Shown: positions 11,834 through 23,766 of the stretch, piece by piece
Position numbering within the stretch: position 1 is the stretch's first letter
Layout of the letters: each line of letters opens with the position of its first letter
NCBI GenBank assembly: GCA_037176905.1
Contig: JBBBWG010011446.1
Span: 1 to 64,000 of the forward strand
DNA length: 64,000 nucleotides
DNA from: Azolla pinnata
Taxonomy: Eukaryota > Streptophyta > Polypodiopsida > Salviniales > Salviniaceae
Direction: 5' to 3'
The notes under the pieces: generated by a model
Told to the model about the DNA's origin: nothing
Seen by the model: the letters and a program-made list of their open reading frames with translations, nothing else
Databases searched by the model: none
Position numbers and translations under genes: made by a program

Positions 11834-12752
11834 TCTCCCTCACGGATCCGGATCGGATCGATGCAACTGGCTGGTGGTTAAATCCCCATCCGATTCATTC
11901 AAAGTCTGGCATCACTGCGTAGAGGAATCGATCCCAACATCGCGATCTCCAATTGGATCGATCCCTCCACCGATCCATCGTTGGTGACGAGAAAATCCCA
12001 TCCACCGATCCATCGCTGCGTAGGATCGATCCATCCATCTGCGTGCGTATGGTATATGCATTACATACATACAATCAACTTCCCGTCTTTTCTTCCTCTT
12101 CCTGCCTGATTCCTTCCTTACATCCCATCTCTTCCCCCCTGCTCTTTCGCAGCTGCTACATAGATTTCCTGATTTTTGTTGATTGTTGGCCTCCATTTCC
12201 GCGGGGATTTCCCTCTTCCAAGAAATGTACAGATGGGGTTGGATCTTTCCGTTGGGGAGGGAAGTATATAAATTGTTTGGTCGATTCTAGGGTTTTGATT
12301 TTCTCTCTTTTGAATCGCTTCTGTCTTTTTTCTCTTCCTTTTCCGAAACCCTAAAGAACAATCTCCTGCAGCAGATTTCCTGGCTCCTCCTCCCCGCCCT
12401 CCCTCCGCCGCCCCAAAACTCTTTGAAGATGATCATTTCATGGCGAGGGAGATTCAGATGATACATACCCACATCCGTATACATAATATATCTCTCTCAT
12501 CTGATTGTTCTTTTCTTCTCCTCTTTGCATTTTTGGGCTTGGCTTCTCTTCCATATCTGTCTGGCCTTTTCTCCTGCTCTTTGACAGGTGTAGATGGGTT
12601 TCTGCTCTTCGACATAAATCTCTCTGTCCCTCTCTCTCTATATATATATATTCTCCGTCTTTCCTTCCTTGAGAATCAATCAGAGGATGTCAGACAGACC
12701 AAACAAAGATTTTGAACCATTTTACCAAAATGCTTTAGGCATCACAACATTT
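11834..12752. other. Zinc finger gene 3' region and spacer
   Basis: Contains GATCGATCC/CCATCCATC-rich sequence just after the stop (11850-12045), then CT-rich DNA and a short TA run near 12640. Only chance reading frames are present; the early part is probably 3' UTR. Confidence 0.45.
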
Positions 12753-13080
12753 GCAAAGAATAAGATTTACAAAGTGTTCCTTTTTTTTAGTGTGTTCCAA
12801 ATTCAATTCCAAATTTTGCTATGTGTGTGTTCACATCATCTCATTCGCATTCTGCATTCTGCAAAGAATACGGTTTTTACAAAGTGTTCCTTTTTTTAGT
12901 GTGTTCCAAATTCAATTCTAAATTTTGCCGTGTGTGTTAACATCATCTCATTCTCATTCTGCATTTTGCAAGAAATAAGATTTTTACAAAAGTGTTCTCT
13001 CTTTTTTTTCAGTGTGCCACAAATTCAATTCTAAATTTTGCTGTGTGTGTTCACATCATCTCATTCTCTTCTGCAAAGAA
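12753..13080. repeat. Three-copy tandem repeat, about 107 bp
   Basis: Copies begin with GCAAAGAATAAGATTT-like sequence at 12753, 12861 and 12968, and a fourth partial copy starts at 13073. Each contains ACAAAGTGTTCCTTTTTTT, GTGTTCCAAATTCAATT and CACATCATCTCATTC. Spacings are 108, 107 and 105 bp. The copies are close in sequence, so the expansion is fairly recent. Confidence 0.85.
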
Positions 13081-13660
13081 TGAATTCATAGAGATCCTGA
13101 CAAGTCTTGTCCAGATGGGGAAAAAAAAGGGCATTTCAAGCTCTAGATTTGTGCAGTCCCAAAATAGGGCTGAGAAATCAGAGACATGGATGGCTATGTC
13201 TTTTTAATTTTTTGCTTTCCATGAGATGGAGATGGAGATGGGAGATGTGTCAGAATCAAAATCTAATGGGAGTTTTTTCTTTTGTTGCCAAGCAAGTTAT
13301 GGTTTTTGCAGTTTTGTCTCTCTCGATCTGTCCGTCGATCGATCGAGCAAGCGGTATCTAAGTCCCCCGTCTTTCATTCAATATGATTTTTTGCTTCATC
13401 GATCCATATCCATATCTATCGTTAACACCGACGAGAGCTTTGTTGGTATGGGGCCACAAGATTGGCGATGATCCCGACTCCGACTCGATGCCCACTTTGA
13501 CTTTATAACGCACACAAACGTCTGCATCGCAAATATGATATATGCCAAAATCACCAAGGGGACCAAGAAGATGAATATGATGAGATAAGACCTCTCCTCC
13601 ATCAAAGGGATCAAGAAAAAGATCGAATGATGAGACTCTCTCTCCTCTTCTGTTGGTGTT
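13081..13660. other. Spacer between two tandem repeat blocks
   Basis: Short chance frames only, with a GATGGAGATGGAGATGG run near 13222 and a CGATCGATCGA cluster near 13335. No gene recognised. Confidence 0.45.
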
Positions 13661-14262
13661 CCCCTGTGTTATTGTGAGCTTCACGATCCGTCTGTAGATC
13701 GTGCATAACCGGCAACTGCTGGTGGTGTTGTTGATGATGAAGACGACGACGACGACGACGATAAACCAGAGGATTGGATTGATCCCCTGTGATATTGTGA
13801 TATTGTGAGCTTACGATCCATCTGTTGTGAGCTTACGATCCATCTGCGTGCATAACCGGCAACTGTTGATGTTGTTGATGACGATGAAGATAAACCGGAG
13901 GATTGGATTGATCCGAATCGGTCGATCGAACGATCGGAACCTCCCAAATCGATGATATATGATGATGCCGCCTCTTCTGTTGGTTCCCCTGTGATACCGT
14001 GAGCTTACGATCCGTCTGCAGATCGTTGCATATAAGCGGCAACTGTTAATGTTGTTGATGACGACGATGACGATGATTAAATCAGAGGATTGGATTGATA
14101 TGAATCGGTTGATCGAACGATCGGAACTCCCAAATCGATGATGATGATGATGATAAATCGGAGGATTGGATCAAAATCCAAATCGATCGATCCGAATCGA
14201 TCGATCGATCGATCGGAACCTCCCGGATCCATGATGATGATGAGGATTGGATCGATCCAAAT
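13661..14262. repeat. Degenerate tandem repeat block rich in GATCGATC and GATGATGAT
   Basis: Four to five imperfect copies share the order GTGAGCTTACGATCCATCTG, CATAACCGGCAACTG, GTTGTTGATGACGA, AGAGGATTGGATTGAT and CGAACGATCGGAACCTCCC. Starts of the GTGAGCTT element are near 13674, 13806, 13828 and 13998. The block sits 130-700 bp upstream of the plastid protein gene at 14394. Confidence 0.75.
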
Positions 14263-14393
14263 CGGTAGCAGATAGCAGCAATTTTTGCACAAGAAAATAG
14301 TAGGGGCATCGCAAGAATTATGCAAAACGCAGGAATCGTTCTGTGTCGAGCTCCGGCACAGACAGACCAGACCGACAGACAGAAGGAGACGCC

Positions 14394-17300
14394 ATGGCGG
14401 CTTCTGCTGCTGCTGCTGCAAGCCTCTCCTTCACTTCTTCTTCTTCTTCTTCTTCTCTCTGCAGCTTCCGTTTCGCCTCCCCTCGGCATCGATGCTCCTC
14501 CCGCACATCCTCGCTCACCCCTACATCGCCTCCTCCATCCTCTTGCCGTCGTCGCTCTCCTCTCCTATTACGCTTCGCCGTCACTACCTCGCACCGCCAC
14601 TGTCTTCACCACCATCATCATCATCACCACCACCACTTCCACAAGCATCACCATCATCATGGCTCCTGCATCCGATGCTTCTTTCAAGAACAAAACGGTA
14701 AGAAACGATTCTCTCTCTCCTCTCCTATTCCATCACCGTCGTCGTCGTCGTCGTCATCTTCATCGTCACCATTGTTAGAAGAGAACTAACTGACCATGAC
14801 CACGGCCGTGCCAGCCAAAATACGTCTCTCTCTCTCTCTCTCTCTCTCCTCCCTCCGTTTGCCAAATCTCTCAGTCAAATTGTTCTTGTTGTTGCCGTAA
14901 GAAACCGAAATCTAACACCGTTTCCTTTCTCTCCTTCCGTTTAAGGTTTCTCACTGTCGCCATGCCTTGTTTTTCATTTTAATAGAAGAAAGACACAAGA
15001 GAGCTAGATTCTATACGGCAGACCTGAAGTTTTCTGCCTTCGCATTAGTGTTTCTTATTTAATGAATGGTGTTTTGTCTTGTGAACAGAAGGTGAGGGAA
15101 AAAAGATCTCTGATGCAGAGGATACTACGAGAACGTCTTTCAGCGATGAGCAGGAGGAACCGAATGGAGAGAACGGAGGCAGAAATGAACCTGAAGAGGA
15201 GGAGGACGATGATGATCCAATAGAGGATGGATATAGAATGACTCGTGTGTGTGATAAGCTCATTGAGGTATTTCTCATAGAAAAGACTAAACCAGAAGAG
15301 TGGAGAAAGCTCTTAGCTTTCTCTAAAGAGTGGCCCAACATCAGGGAACATTTCTTCGGACGATGCAAGGTAAGAGCTGATCAAGAGATCGATCCAAAAA
15401 GAAAGGGCGAGCTTCTGAAATTGTCGAGGAAATTGAAAGAGGTATTTCCATCCCTCCAAGAAATTCTTCAGCTCCACGCAAATGTATATGCTAAAAGTGG
15501 TTTCATTGTATGTAGGATAAAAACCTTATGCAAATGTGAAGGGAATTGTTTAAGAGGTACTTTTAGCATGTGGTATTCAAGCATAAATGTGATACTGCTG
15601 AGTTCTATGAAGACAATTAGTTGCCATTTGCTGAGGGCAAGAATGAGTGAAAGTATTGTGATATGTTTTAATTTAGAAAGAATGATCTTTGAGGTAGGCA
15701 TTTATTTATGGTTTAGATGTGTAAAGACACACACATATATTACGTATATGTATATAAATGTACGTATGTGTGTCTATTGTTAATCGATATTGGAACTGTT
15801 TTTTTATCTGATTTTTCTGTCTGTTGATTTGTTTCTTTTTCTTGTTCGTTTTATACATAAAATGTTAATCACAGGTGGATGATGATATGGAGAGGCACAA
15901 TGAGTTGCTTGCCTGTGTTAAAGAAGAAATCGATGACTTGCATACATTAGTAACACGACGCCGAAAGGACTTCACAAATGACTTTTTTCATCATCTGGAG
16001 TTGCTCTACTACGCCAGCCATGCTGATCCAGATCAGCAGACATGTAAGTTCACAATATTCTCAGCATCTTTTAACAGTGGGATCTCCTGTCCAAGTTTCT
16101 ACAAGAATCTTGCATTAAAGCATAAGATGCTGGTAGCGCTCCTTACAAAAATAGATCGGTGATATTACAAAATACTAGTCCTGTCTTGATGGTGTTTGTT
16201 CTAAATTAATCTGGATCAAAAGTTCGTGCCTTAGGAAAGGCCAGATCCTTGTACATACCTCAATTCTGGTTTGCAGTTACCTCATTGATGTTTTATTGCT
16301 CTCATCTGTTTGTTAGTTGTTACTACATATTTGAATGGTTTCTGGTTCTATAGTATGGACCACACTAATGTAGATCAGCTTCTGCTACAGCTTCTGTGTA
16401 GATGAGATGATAATACTAGTAGCTTTCTGGTGCAAAGTTGATGAATTAATTGATGATAATAAATAAATTCTAATGAAGCTACATTTCGTTTACTTTGCTT
16501 GGACCAGTTAATATTGCCTCCAATTTGTTTTCATGCATTACTGAATTTTACAAGGTTAAGGCGTTTGACATCTTCATGCATGCATGGGTACCAATAAATT
16601 CTGGAACTATACCTCTAAATTACTGAACAATGATGATCTTGTATCAATCAAACAGTTCTTGCAGGATTAGGAAACAAATGTGCTGAAGCAGTGGAAGCTC
16701 ATGATATGATGTCTGAGGAGGGAGATGCAATGAATGCTGCGAAACTGAAACTTGATGATATCCTGAATTCTTCTTCTCTGGATGTTGCACGGAACAAGAT
16801 AGATAATTTGATGAGAAGAAGCGAGCTTGATTCCAATCTAATGCTTCTTGTGACAAAGGCATGGGCTGCTTCAAAAGAATCAAACATGATGAAAGATGAG
16901 GTATGGATTTAATGAATCACAGTGATGATGATTATACATACATTGACATCCATGGACAGAAACGTGATCCATGCGACATGAAAAAACACTAGTAAGGCAG
17001 CTCTCTCTGATGCTGCATAGGGTATAGCCACTTGTCGCTCATTTATATTCCTGAGATTTAAATAGATCTCAGTGTGCTCTCCAGCACACTTTGAAGATCA
17101 CGGTTGTTTCTGTCCATTTCCACCTTATATAGCTATGTTTTCCCCGAAAAGAGTTTGTTGTGCTTATTGGTTGTTCTGCTCTTCTAGAGGCCTTGTGGAG
17201 CGTCCCATTTCCATATTTTAGTTCAACACAGACCCTCATATTTCATGGACAACCTTTTCTTCTCTGACATTTCCTCCTTTTAGCTTGCTGACCTCCCCCA

Positions 17301-17942
17301 CCTTCTATAGAGATATTTTTATTATTTCATTACATGCTCGATCCACTCTCGACACAGATTATCAATTTAAATAGGACAAGACATAAATGAGAATGACGAG
17401 ATCAATAGACTGTATAATTGTTCTTTGGATATTCAAGAGTTATTGGCTTGAAAAAGAATTCTGATGTGTGGTGTTGAGTAATCGGCCACAATGTTATATG
17501 CAGGTCAAAGATATATTGTTCCATCTGTATAATGTATCTATAGGAAACCTCCAAAGGTTAGTTCCAAAAGAGGTGCGCATCATGCGACATGTCATATCTT
17601 TGGAGGATCCCAAGGAACAAATTGCAGCTCTCTCCGCTGCATTCTCACCTGGGGATGAGTTAGAAGGAGATGACATTGATCTCTTATACACGTAAGATAA
17701 AGAAAATCCATAAATATCTTCTAAATCTAGATGTTTGAAAGTGTCATCATCTCATGTGAATCTCTTCTTTGAAAATCAACAGAACGCCAGAGAAGCTGCA
17801 TAACTGGATAGTTATTGTGCTAGATGCATATTACCATGATAGGAGAAGCACTTTGATGAAATCTGCTCAACAACTGATGAATCCTGCACTCATCAGCCGG
17901 TTAGAGGTTCTTAAGAAGACCATTGAAAGCCAATTTTTGTGA
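14394..17942 (+). CDS. Plastid protein of the At4g37920 family (function unknown)
   Basis: Exons: 14394-14697, 15089-15441, 15875-16043, 16656-16900, 17504-17691, 17783-17942; phases agree and give 472 residues. The conserved part, from about residue 150, matches the plant family typified by Arabidopsis At4g37920 as I recall it: RVCDKLIEVF, EEWRKLLAFSKEW, RHNELL, RRRKDFTN, KIDNLMRRSELDS, ESNMMKDEVKDIL, GNLQRLVPKEVRI, FSPGDELEG and TPEKLHNW. The N-terminus is a typical plastid transit peptide (Ala/Ser-rich, MAASAAAAASLSFTSS). An acidic linker (EEEEDDDD) precedes the domain. Residues 72-89 are almost all His. One older family annotation calls it endo-xylanase, but no glycosidase motif is visible. 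A GTAAGA inside exon 2 is not used, because the homologous sequence continues through it. Confidence 0.9.
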
Positions 17943-19497
17943 AATGGTATTTTATTTTGTATGATTACTCCTTTTCCAATATTGGCTCACTGGTTCATTA
18001 GGCACAAGCGTAACTGCGAGCTGATTTAAGGGCGGTTCAGGCCCCATGTACATATTGAGATATTATGGTCATAACAAACTGGAACGTGATGCCATGTTGT
18101 AACCAGAGCGAAATTATGCACCTCTGTCAATGCTTATACTAGTTGTGGTGACTGCTTTGTAGGTATATACTATAGCGACAGGATCAACAATTCCAACACA
18201 GGATTTTGGGAAGAGCCAACATGTTTCCACACGTCAATTAAGGGCCAACAACTATAGCTCATGGAAGGAGCATCAAAGCCTGTGATCAACTTTCCTAATA
18301 GCTTTGAAAAAGCTACATCTAAAGTACACCAGCGTTCCAAGCTTTTTTATTAGAAAATCAGCTTCTTTACATATAGTTCTCGCAATCTCTGTATCCGATA
18401 CAAGTATCTGATAGATTGTTTTTTTATCTGATCTTTCTGATCTTTCTTGAACAGCACTCCTGACCAAAGCATGTTGATAATATAGAGAAACATGTCAAAA
18501 CGAAATCTGGGGATTGCAAAAGGCCGAGATTTGTAGAATTATGGTGCACTGGACATTGACAAAAAAGACCGTCATTTTACAAGTAGCATGCCGAGGGGTG
18601 AATCCAGATTAAAACTTTATTCAGATGTGAAAAGACAAATCAAACAAAGTTTTCCGAGCTGAAAATCTGACATGCTATTTCAATGTACAATGAGCAGATA
18701 CCCACGCTGCCTTAAGCAGAGCTGAAATGATCTTTTCTTTGTACATCTCTGCTTCATCAGGTGCTTATCTATAAAAATCTCATCTAGAATATGTATCGAA
18801 TCACATACACCACCATGATGGGTTTTCTCCACCATGAAAGATTGCAAAATGTGAAATCTACTATAATCTTTAAAGCATCAAGTTGATGAGATAATATCTT
18901 GTATACTGATGATTCTAATCTCAAGTTTACAACCATGAAATTTTCATGTGCTAAATCTAGTTGTATATGGTTTTGATGTGCACTAATCTTTACACAGCAT
19001 TATTGTAAAAATTTGATCCAGAGGGGAATTCAATACAATTTATTAATTTTTGATGTTCCATTTGTCAGCAATTGCAGAAACTGCCTTCTAAGAGAATCAT
19101 CCAACAATGAGGAAGAAACTGTGAATTCATAAAATAAATATTGCATTATATGCCTTCAAAAGAATACCATATACCCCTGAATTGATGGAAGCAGCATAAG
19201 GAATGGTGAGAGAAACAAATCATATAGAGAAAATGTTAGAAAGCTTTTTTTTCATTTCATCGAGTACGAAGGCGGCAGGGAAGGTGTGAGCGATTTTACT
19301 AGTGAACATGAGTGAAGTTACTAAAATTGCTACCATATTGCTTTAGATGGATCAACCTGCTCTCGATCTTCGAAAGCACCGGCTTGTACCTGAAGATGCG
19401 ATTTACACATACAGGGAAGAGGTTATGGTTGCTTACATACAAGAAAAAACATCCACTGGATGACAGATTGTGATTGAAACCTCTATATATATATTAC
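17943..19497. other. Convergent 3' regions
   Basis: Lies between the stop codons of the plastid protein gene (+) and the coiled-coil gene (-). It is AT-rich with only chance frames up to 64 codons. Presumably both 3' UTRs; no RNA gene or element recognised. Confidence 0.5.
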
Positions 19498-22400
19498 TTA
19501 CATCCAATTCATGTTAGTGATGTACTGGGTTGCCCGATTCAAGTCCGCTGACAGTTGCAAGACTCGTGCATTTAATGTCTCTGCTTCACCCTTCGCTTTC
19601 GCTAGTTCCAACTAAATACTCAAAATTTTCATGTTAAATCTTGCTAAAAAGTCTTAGTTTTCAGAAATAGACCTACCTATTAATATTTTCCAGATAATCG
19701 TTATTACTAAAAGCATTTTACCTTAAGATTACACTACGTCACTAAGCCAAAATATTAAAAAATTTTACCAAGATAACAAGAAGATGTTATAATTGCTCAT
19801 GGAATTGAATATACAACGATCCGTACCTGTAGCTTGGAATTCTCGTTCTCATCTGTAGCATCACGCTTCAATTCCATTGAGCTGATACTTTGCTTTGTAC
19901 GAAGCTCATTAAGTTCCACCCTCAGATTGGCATTCTGTTTCAAGCATTCTTCGACCTATTTTATTTCAAGATCCCACATATCTTTACTACATTTCAATCC
20001 CAAGTCGTTTTACTTAATATGCCTCCACTTACAATGAAATTTAGGGTCTTTCTTATGTGCCAATCTACCTCTTACCCTTGATATTTCTCTCTAATATTTT
20101 TGTCTTTCCAGATGTATGGAAAATTGTACGTTAGAAAATATAAGCAACAATGCAAGACAAGTAGAATTTATCTTTCTTTTACAACCATGTTCCATGAATT
20201 AGATAAGCATTGGGGTTTGATACGCTGATCAAAAACATATTGCTATAACAAACGAGAAAATTCAGAAGATAATTGTGTTTAACTTAGTACTACAATAAAA
20301 ACATGTTGAAAATCACATGGAAAGGCAAACCATGTTTCCAGATGCCTTTCCATGTACTACAAATTCAGATTGCACGATGCAAAAACAGATTGGAAAATGT
20401 AGTACATATGTTATAATATACACACATAGAAATACATAAAGATCTCCAGAACCACAAAACACAATCTATGCAAAAAGAATACCTGATTTTCCCACTGACC
20501 AGCTAAAACAGAGGTTTCTCTCAGCTGTGCTGTGAGACTATCATTCTCCATAAAAAGCCTTTCGATTTCTGTGGATTGAGAATCTATCTGCCAAACATGA
20601 AAATATTAAAGATGTGAATCGTACAATAATACACATCATAAGCATGCATGACTCATGTACATTACAAAATGTGTTCCTGATTGTGCATAAATAATGTTCA
20701 TTCAGGAGGCATTTAGAATTATAAATATTAAATGCAGAAACACATTCAGAAATCTTCTGATTAGGAGAAACCTGAACAGAACATTGCTTTAAAAAGTTTA
20801 CACATAATTAAAACCACCACAGTACCTCCGCCAACAGCTTTTGACGTCCATTCTCAAGCCTTTCCACCATTGATGCAAGTTCTCGAAGTTGATAATCCTG
20901 CTCTCAAATAAAGGCAGAAACTCTTACTAACAATATCTTATTTGAAAGTTTGTAAACAACTCTAACTGAAAAGCAACCAAAACCACAAATATGATTTGAT
21001 ATTCTGATAACATCCATCCCATGAGAAGGATAATACCATAAACTTTTATTATATCAAAGGTAACCCAAACAAAATTACAGATGGGTTTCTGTGACTAAGT
21101 GCTCAATGGAATACCTTTGATGCGCCAGCTGACAAAGATTTCCCGGCTTCTGTTAGAAGCAATAAAAAATGAAGGCTTGCAATAGTGAGTATAGAAGAAA
21201 TAGAAGACCATTCTATTCAAGTTCACATATTTTCCAATTGAAAACTAACCTTCGACCCTTTTCTGCGATTCTACCAGTGCATTCTTCAGCTGAATCTGTT
21301 CTGTCAATAGATCTGACACACGTTGTTGTTCCTCTGCCACTCGTTGTTGCTCTCGTTGCCATTGTTGAATAGCATTCTAACAGCAGATGCATGTTATACA
21401 TGGTTTCACTTTATCCCCTGTTTTATTTTTCTCTCTATCTAGCTGAAAAAAACTTCCCATAAATGGAAAAATAAAATGCACCTGCATATCTAGTTTTACA
21501 GTTGCAAGCTCTTGCTCAAGCAGACGATACTGTTCAGAATTTGAGGAAGAAGAGATCATATTTCTATATTCTTCTTTCCGATGTAAAGATTCTAGTTCTG
21601 CTCGCAAGGCACCAGCATCTTCTTCAGCCTACAGAGACTCCCATAGGATATGAAATCACATATAGTATTCAGAAGGAATGTCTATTTAAATAGCTTGAAT
21701 ATACCTTGTATTGCTCTTCTTCAGCTTCTTGAAGCCTTTTCTTCACGATTCTCAATTGAGCTGCAAGATCATCCTGCACAACAGTTATGTCATTCAACTT
21801 TTCCTTATAAATGGAAATGATCAAAACCGGCAGGCCCATGTAGAAAAAATTATGTAGCACTTTCTGTAAAATAAAAATGGTTGGCTCTAGATTATTTTAG
21901 AATATTGAGGTGGGCAAATAGGTCAGTTGTTACTCATCTTAGAAAATGTGACTGTCTCATTCATGATCCATGCTTTGAATGTTCAATCTCTTCTTTGGAC
22001 ATGTAATAAAGTGTGCAGGGGACGAGGACAAGAAAAGAAACATCTTAATACTTCCAGAACTACTATACTAACAGAAAAGTATCAAATGTACTCATGTAGA
22101 GAGGATGACAGGCTTAAGTTAGTGGGCGTTGTTGCCAAGGCTCATGTCTGTTTGAGGGAACATAGTTTCCGACTAAATCTCTCATCATAAACCTAAACCA
22201 AGCGTTAATGTACGAATAGAAAAATTCGTAAGTGAAGAAAGACTTAGGCGAAAGGAGAGCAAGAACAAACACTATACTCAACGAACAAAATGCTTACTAT
22301 GACAACATGTGATGCATATATCAATATAAAAATTAGAGCAATCTGCTTAGGAACTGCAATATCCGTTTCATTAGAGATGGCCCAGATAAAAGGTATGATT

Positions 22401-23082
22401 GCCAGAGCATGCTAATGCAAAGAAGATAAAAATATAAGAAAGGGATAAAGGATCTTCACCCAAGGGTACTATATATCCCAAGCCTACTAGGATATAGCCA
22501 TCAACATCCATCAATTTTCCGTAATGGGATGACAGCAAGTTTAGTCTTTTCTAGAGGTTTTGTAGAATCTATGGGCTGACAAGCAATTATATCATGTTAT
22601 CCAAAGATGAAACCCTGTCAAATAGCATGTTACACATTACATCTGAACTAAAAATGTATAGGGAATGGAATTGAGTATATCTACAGCTACCCGAAATGGA
22701 TGTGCATTTCTATCTAGGGTTTCTAAAACTTCTGACATCTAACATGTGTTGCCTTTGGGTGACTTGTAATGATCTTCAAGCTATGGGTATTTACACGCCC
22801 TTTTCTCTAAGAATCTTCCAATACTCATAGAGGATTCTTTTTCAATTTCTTAGTATCAACTGGTTTTTCATACCAAGTTTGCGCATAATGCACATGATAC
22901 TGCTGGAAATGATATGCAGAAGGCACCTACCTTAGCTCTTACAGCTGCATCTCTCTCCATCTTCAGTTTTTCGACGGACAAGTTCTTGGTATTCTCCTGT
23001 ACTCATAGCTTGATAAATCTGATGACGAAGAAACCCGTGAAGCACTCAAAGCAGAGAAATAAAGGATCAAAATACTCACCAT
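19498..23082 (-). CDS. Coiled-coil protein, plant golgin/myosin-like, function unknown
   Basis: Exons in reading order: 23082-23080 (ATG only), 22996-22931, 21773-21705, 21628-21482, 21376-21250, 21149-21115, 20897-20826, 20587-20483, 19955-19827, 19611-19498. All introns are GT-AG, nearly all phase 0, and the product is 288 residues. The whole protein is heptad-like: EKLKMERDAAVRAK, AAQLRIVKKRLQEAEEEQYK, RLLEQELATVKLDMQ, REQQRVAEEQQRV, ELASMVERLENGRQKLL, QWENQVEECLKQN and AKGEAETLNARVLQLSADL. The style resembles plant golgin-candidate or myosin-like proteins, but I could not name the family with confidence. The start is the weak point: the ATG falls at the very end of a leader exon (23321-23080) and is preceded in frame by a stop; exons further upstream could change the N-terminus. 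Exon order 2-10 is well supported. Confidence 0.78.
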
Positions 23083-23321
23083 TTATTTATGCTCGTAGAA
23101 TCTCTGGATGCTTGATATAGTGAAAGAAAAAACCGCAGCACTCTGTTGTGTGCAGGATGGTCGGATGTACGACCGAACAGGGGAGGAGGGTTTAGGGTTG
23201 CAAATGGAAGCAATGGCAAAGGGTTGCTATCAGATCCAGCAGCAAAATCGATCCTCCCAACATGAACCCGTTGGATCTGAGAAGGGTAAGAGTCTTCTTC
23301 AGCCCCTGGCACAAGAGAAGC
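23083..23321 (-). other. Candidate leader exon of the coiled-coil gene
   Basis: On the minus strand a TTTGCAG acceptor borders 23321 and a strong GTGAGT donor lies at 23079, immediately after an ATG. One frame is open for about 80 codons (SLVPGAEEDSYPSQIQ onward), but it does not join the downstream exons in phase, so I treat it as 5' UTR. A more distant leader exon may end at 25588, where CTTACAG is followed by GTACCAC. Confidence 0.4.
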
Positions 23322-23367
23322 CTGCAAAGGAAGGAAAGGACAGAAGATGTTGCAAGAATTTATGTCC

Positions 23368-23766
23368 CTCCAAATCAAGGACCCAATTGGAAATAGGCTC
23401 CAAATCAAGGACCCAGTTGGGAAACAGGCTCCAAATTAGGGATCCAATTTGGAAACAAAGGAGGCTGCAAGGAAGGAAGGGAGACAATATGTTCAAAGTA
23501 TATATCCCCTTCTTGTCCAGTATAGGCTCCAAATTGGGGACCCAATTGGAAATAGACTCCAAATTAAGGGGACCCAATTGGAAATAGGCTCCAAATTAGG
23601 GGGACCCAATTGGAAATAGGCTTCAAATTGGAGACCCAATTGGAAAAAAGCTCCAAATTAGGGACCAAATTAGGGACCCAATTGGAAATAAGCTCTAAAT
23701 TAGGGACCAAATTAGGGACCCAATTGGAAATAGGCTCCAAATTGGAGACCCAATTGGAACAAAGGA
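23368..23766. repeat. Minisatellite, about 30 bp unit
   Basis: Units are variants of GGGACCCAATTGGAAATAGG followed by CTCCAAATTA. About ten copies are present, with a unique insert at about 23456-23518 and nested half-units (GGGACCAAATTA repeated inside some copies). Lies in the inferred first intron of the coiled-coil gene. Confidence 0.85.
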
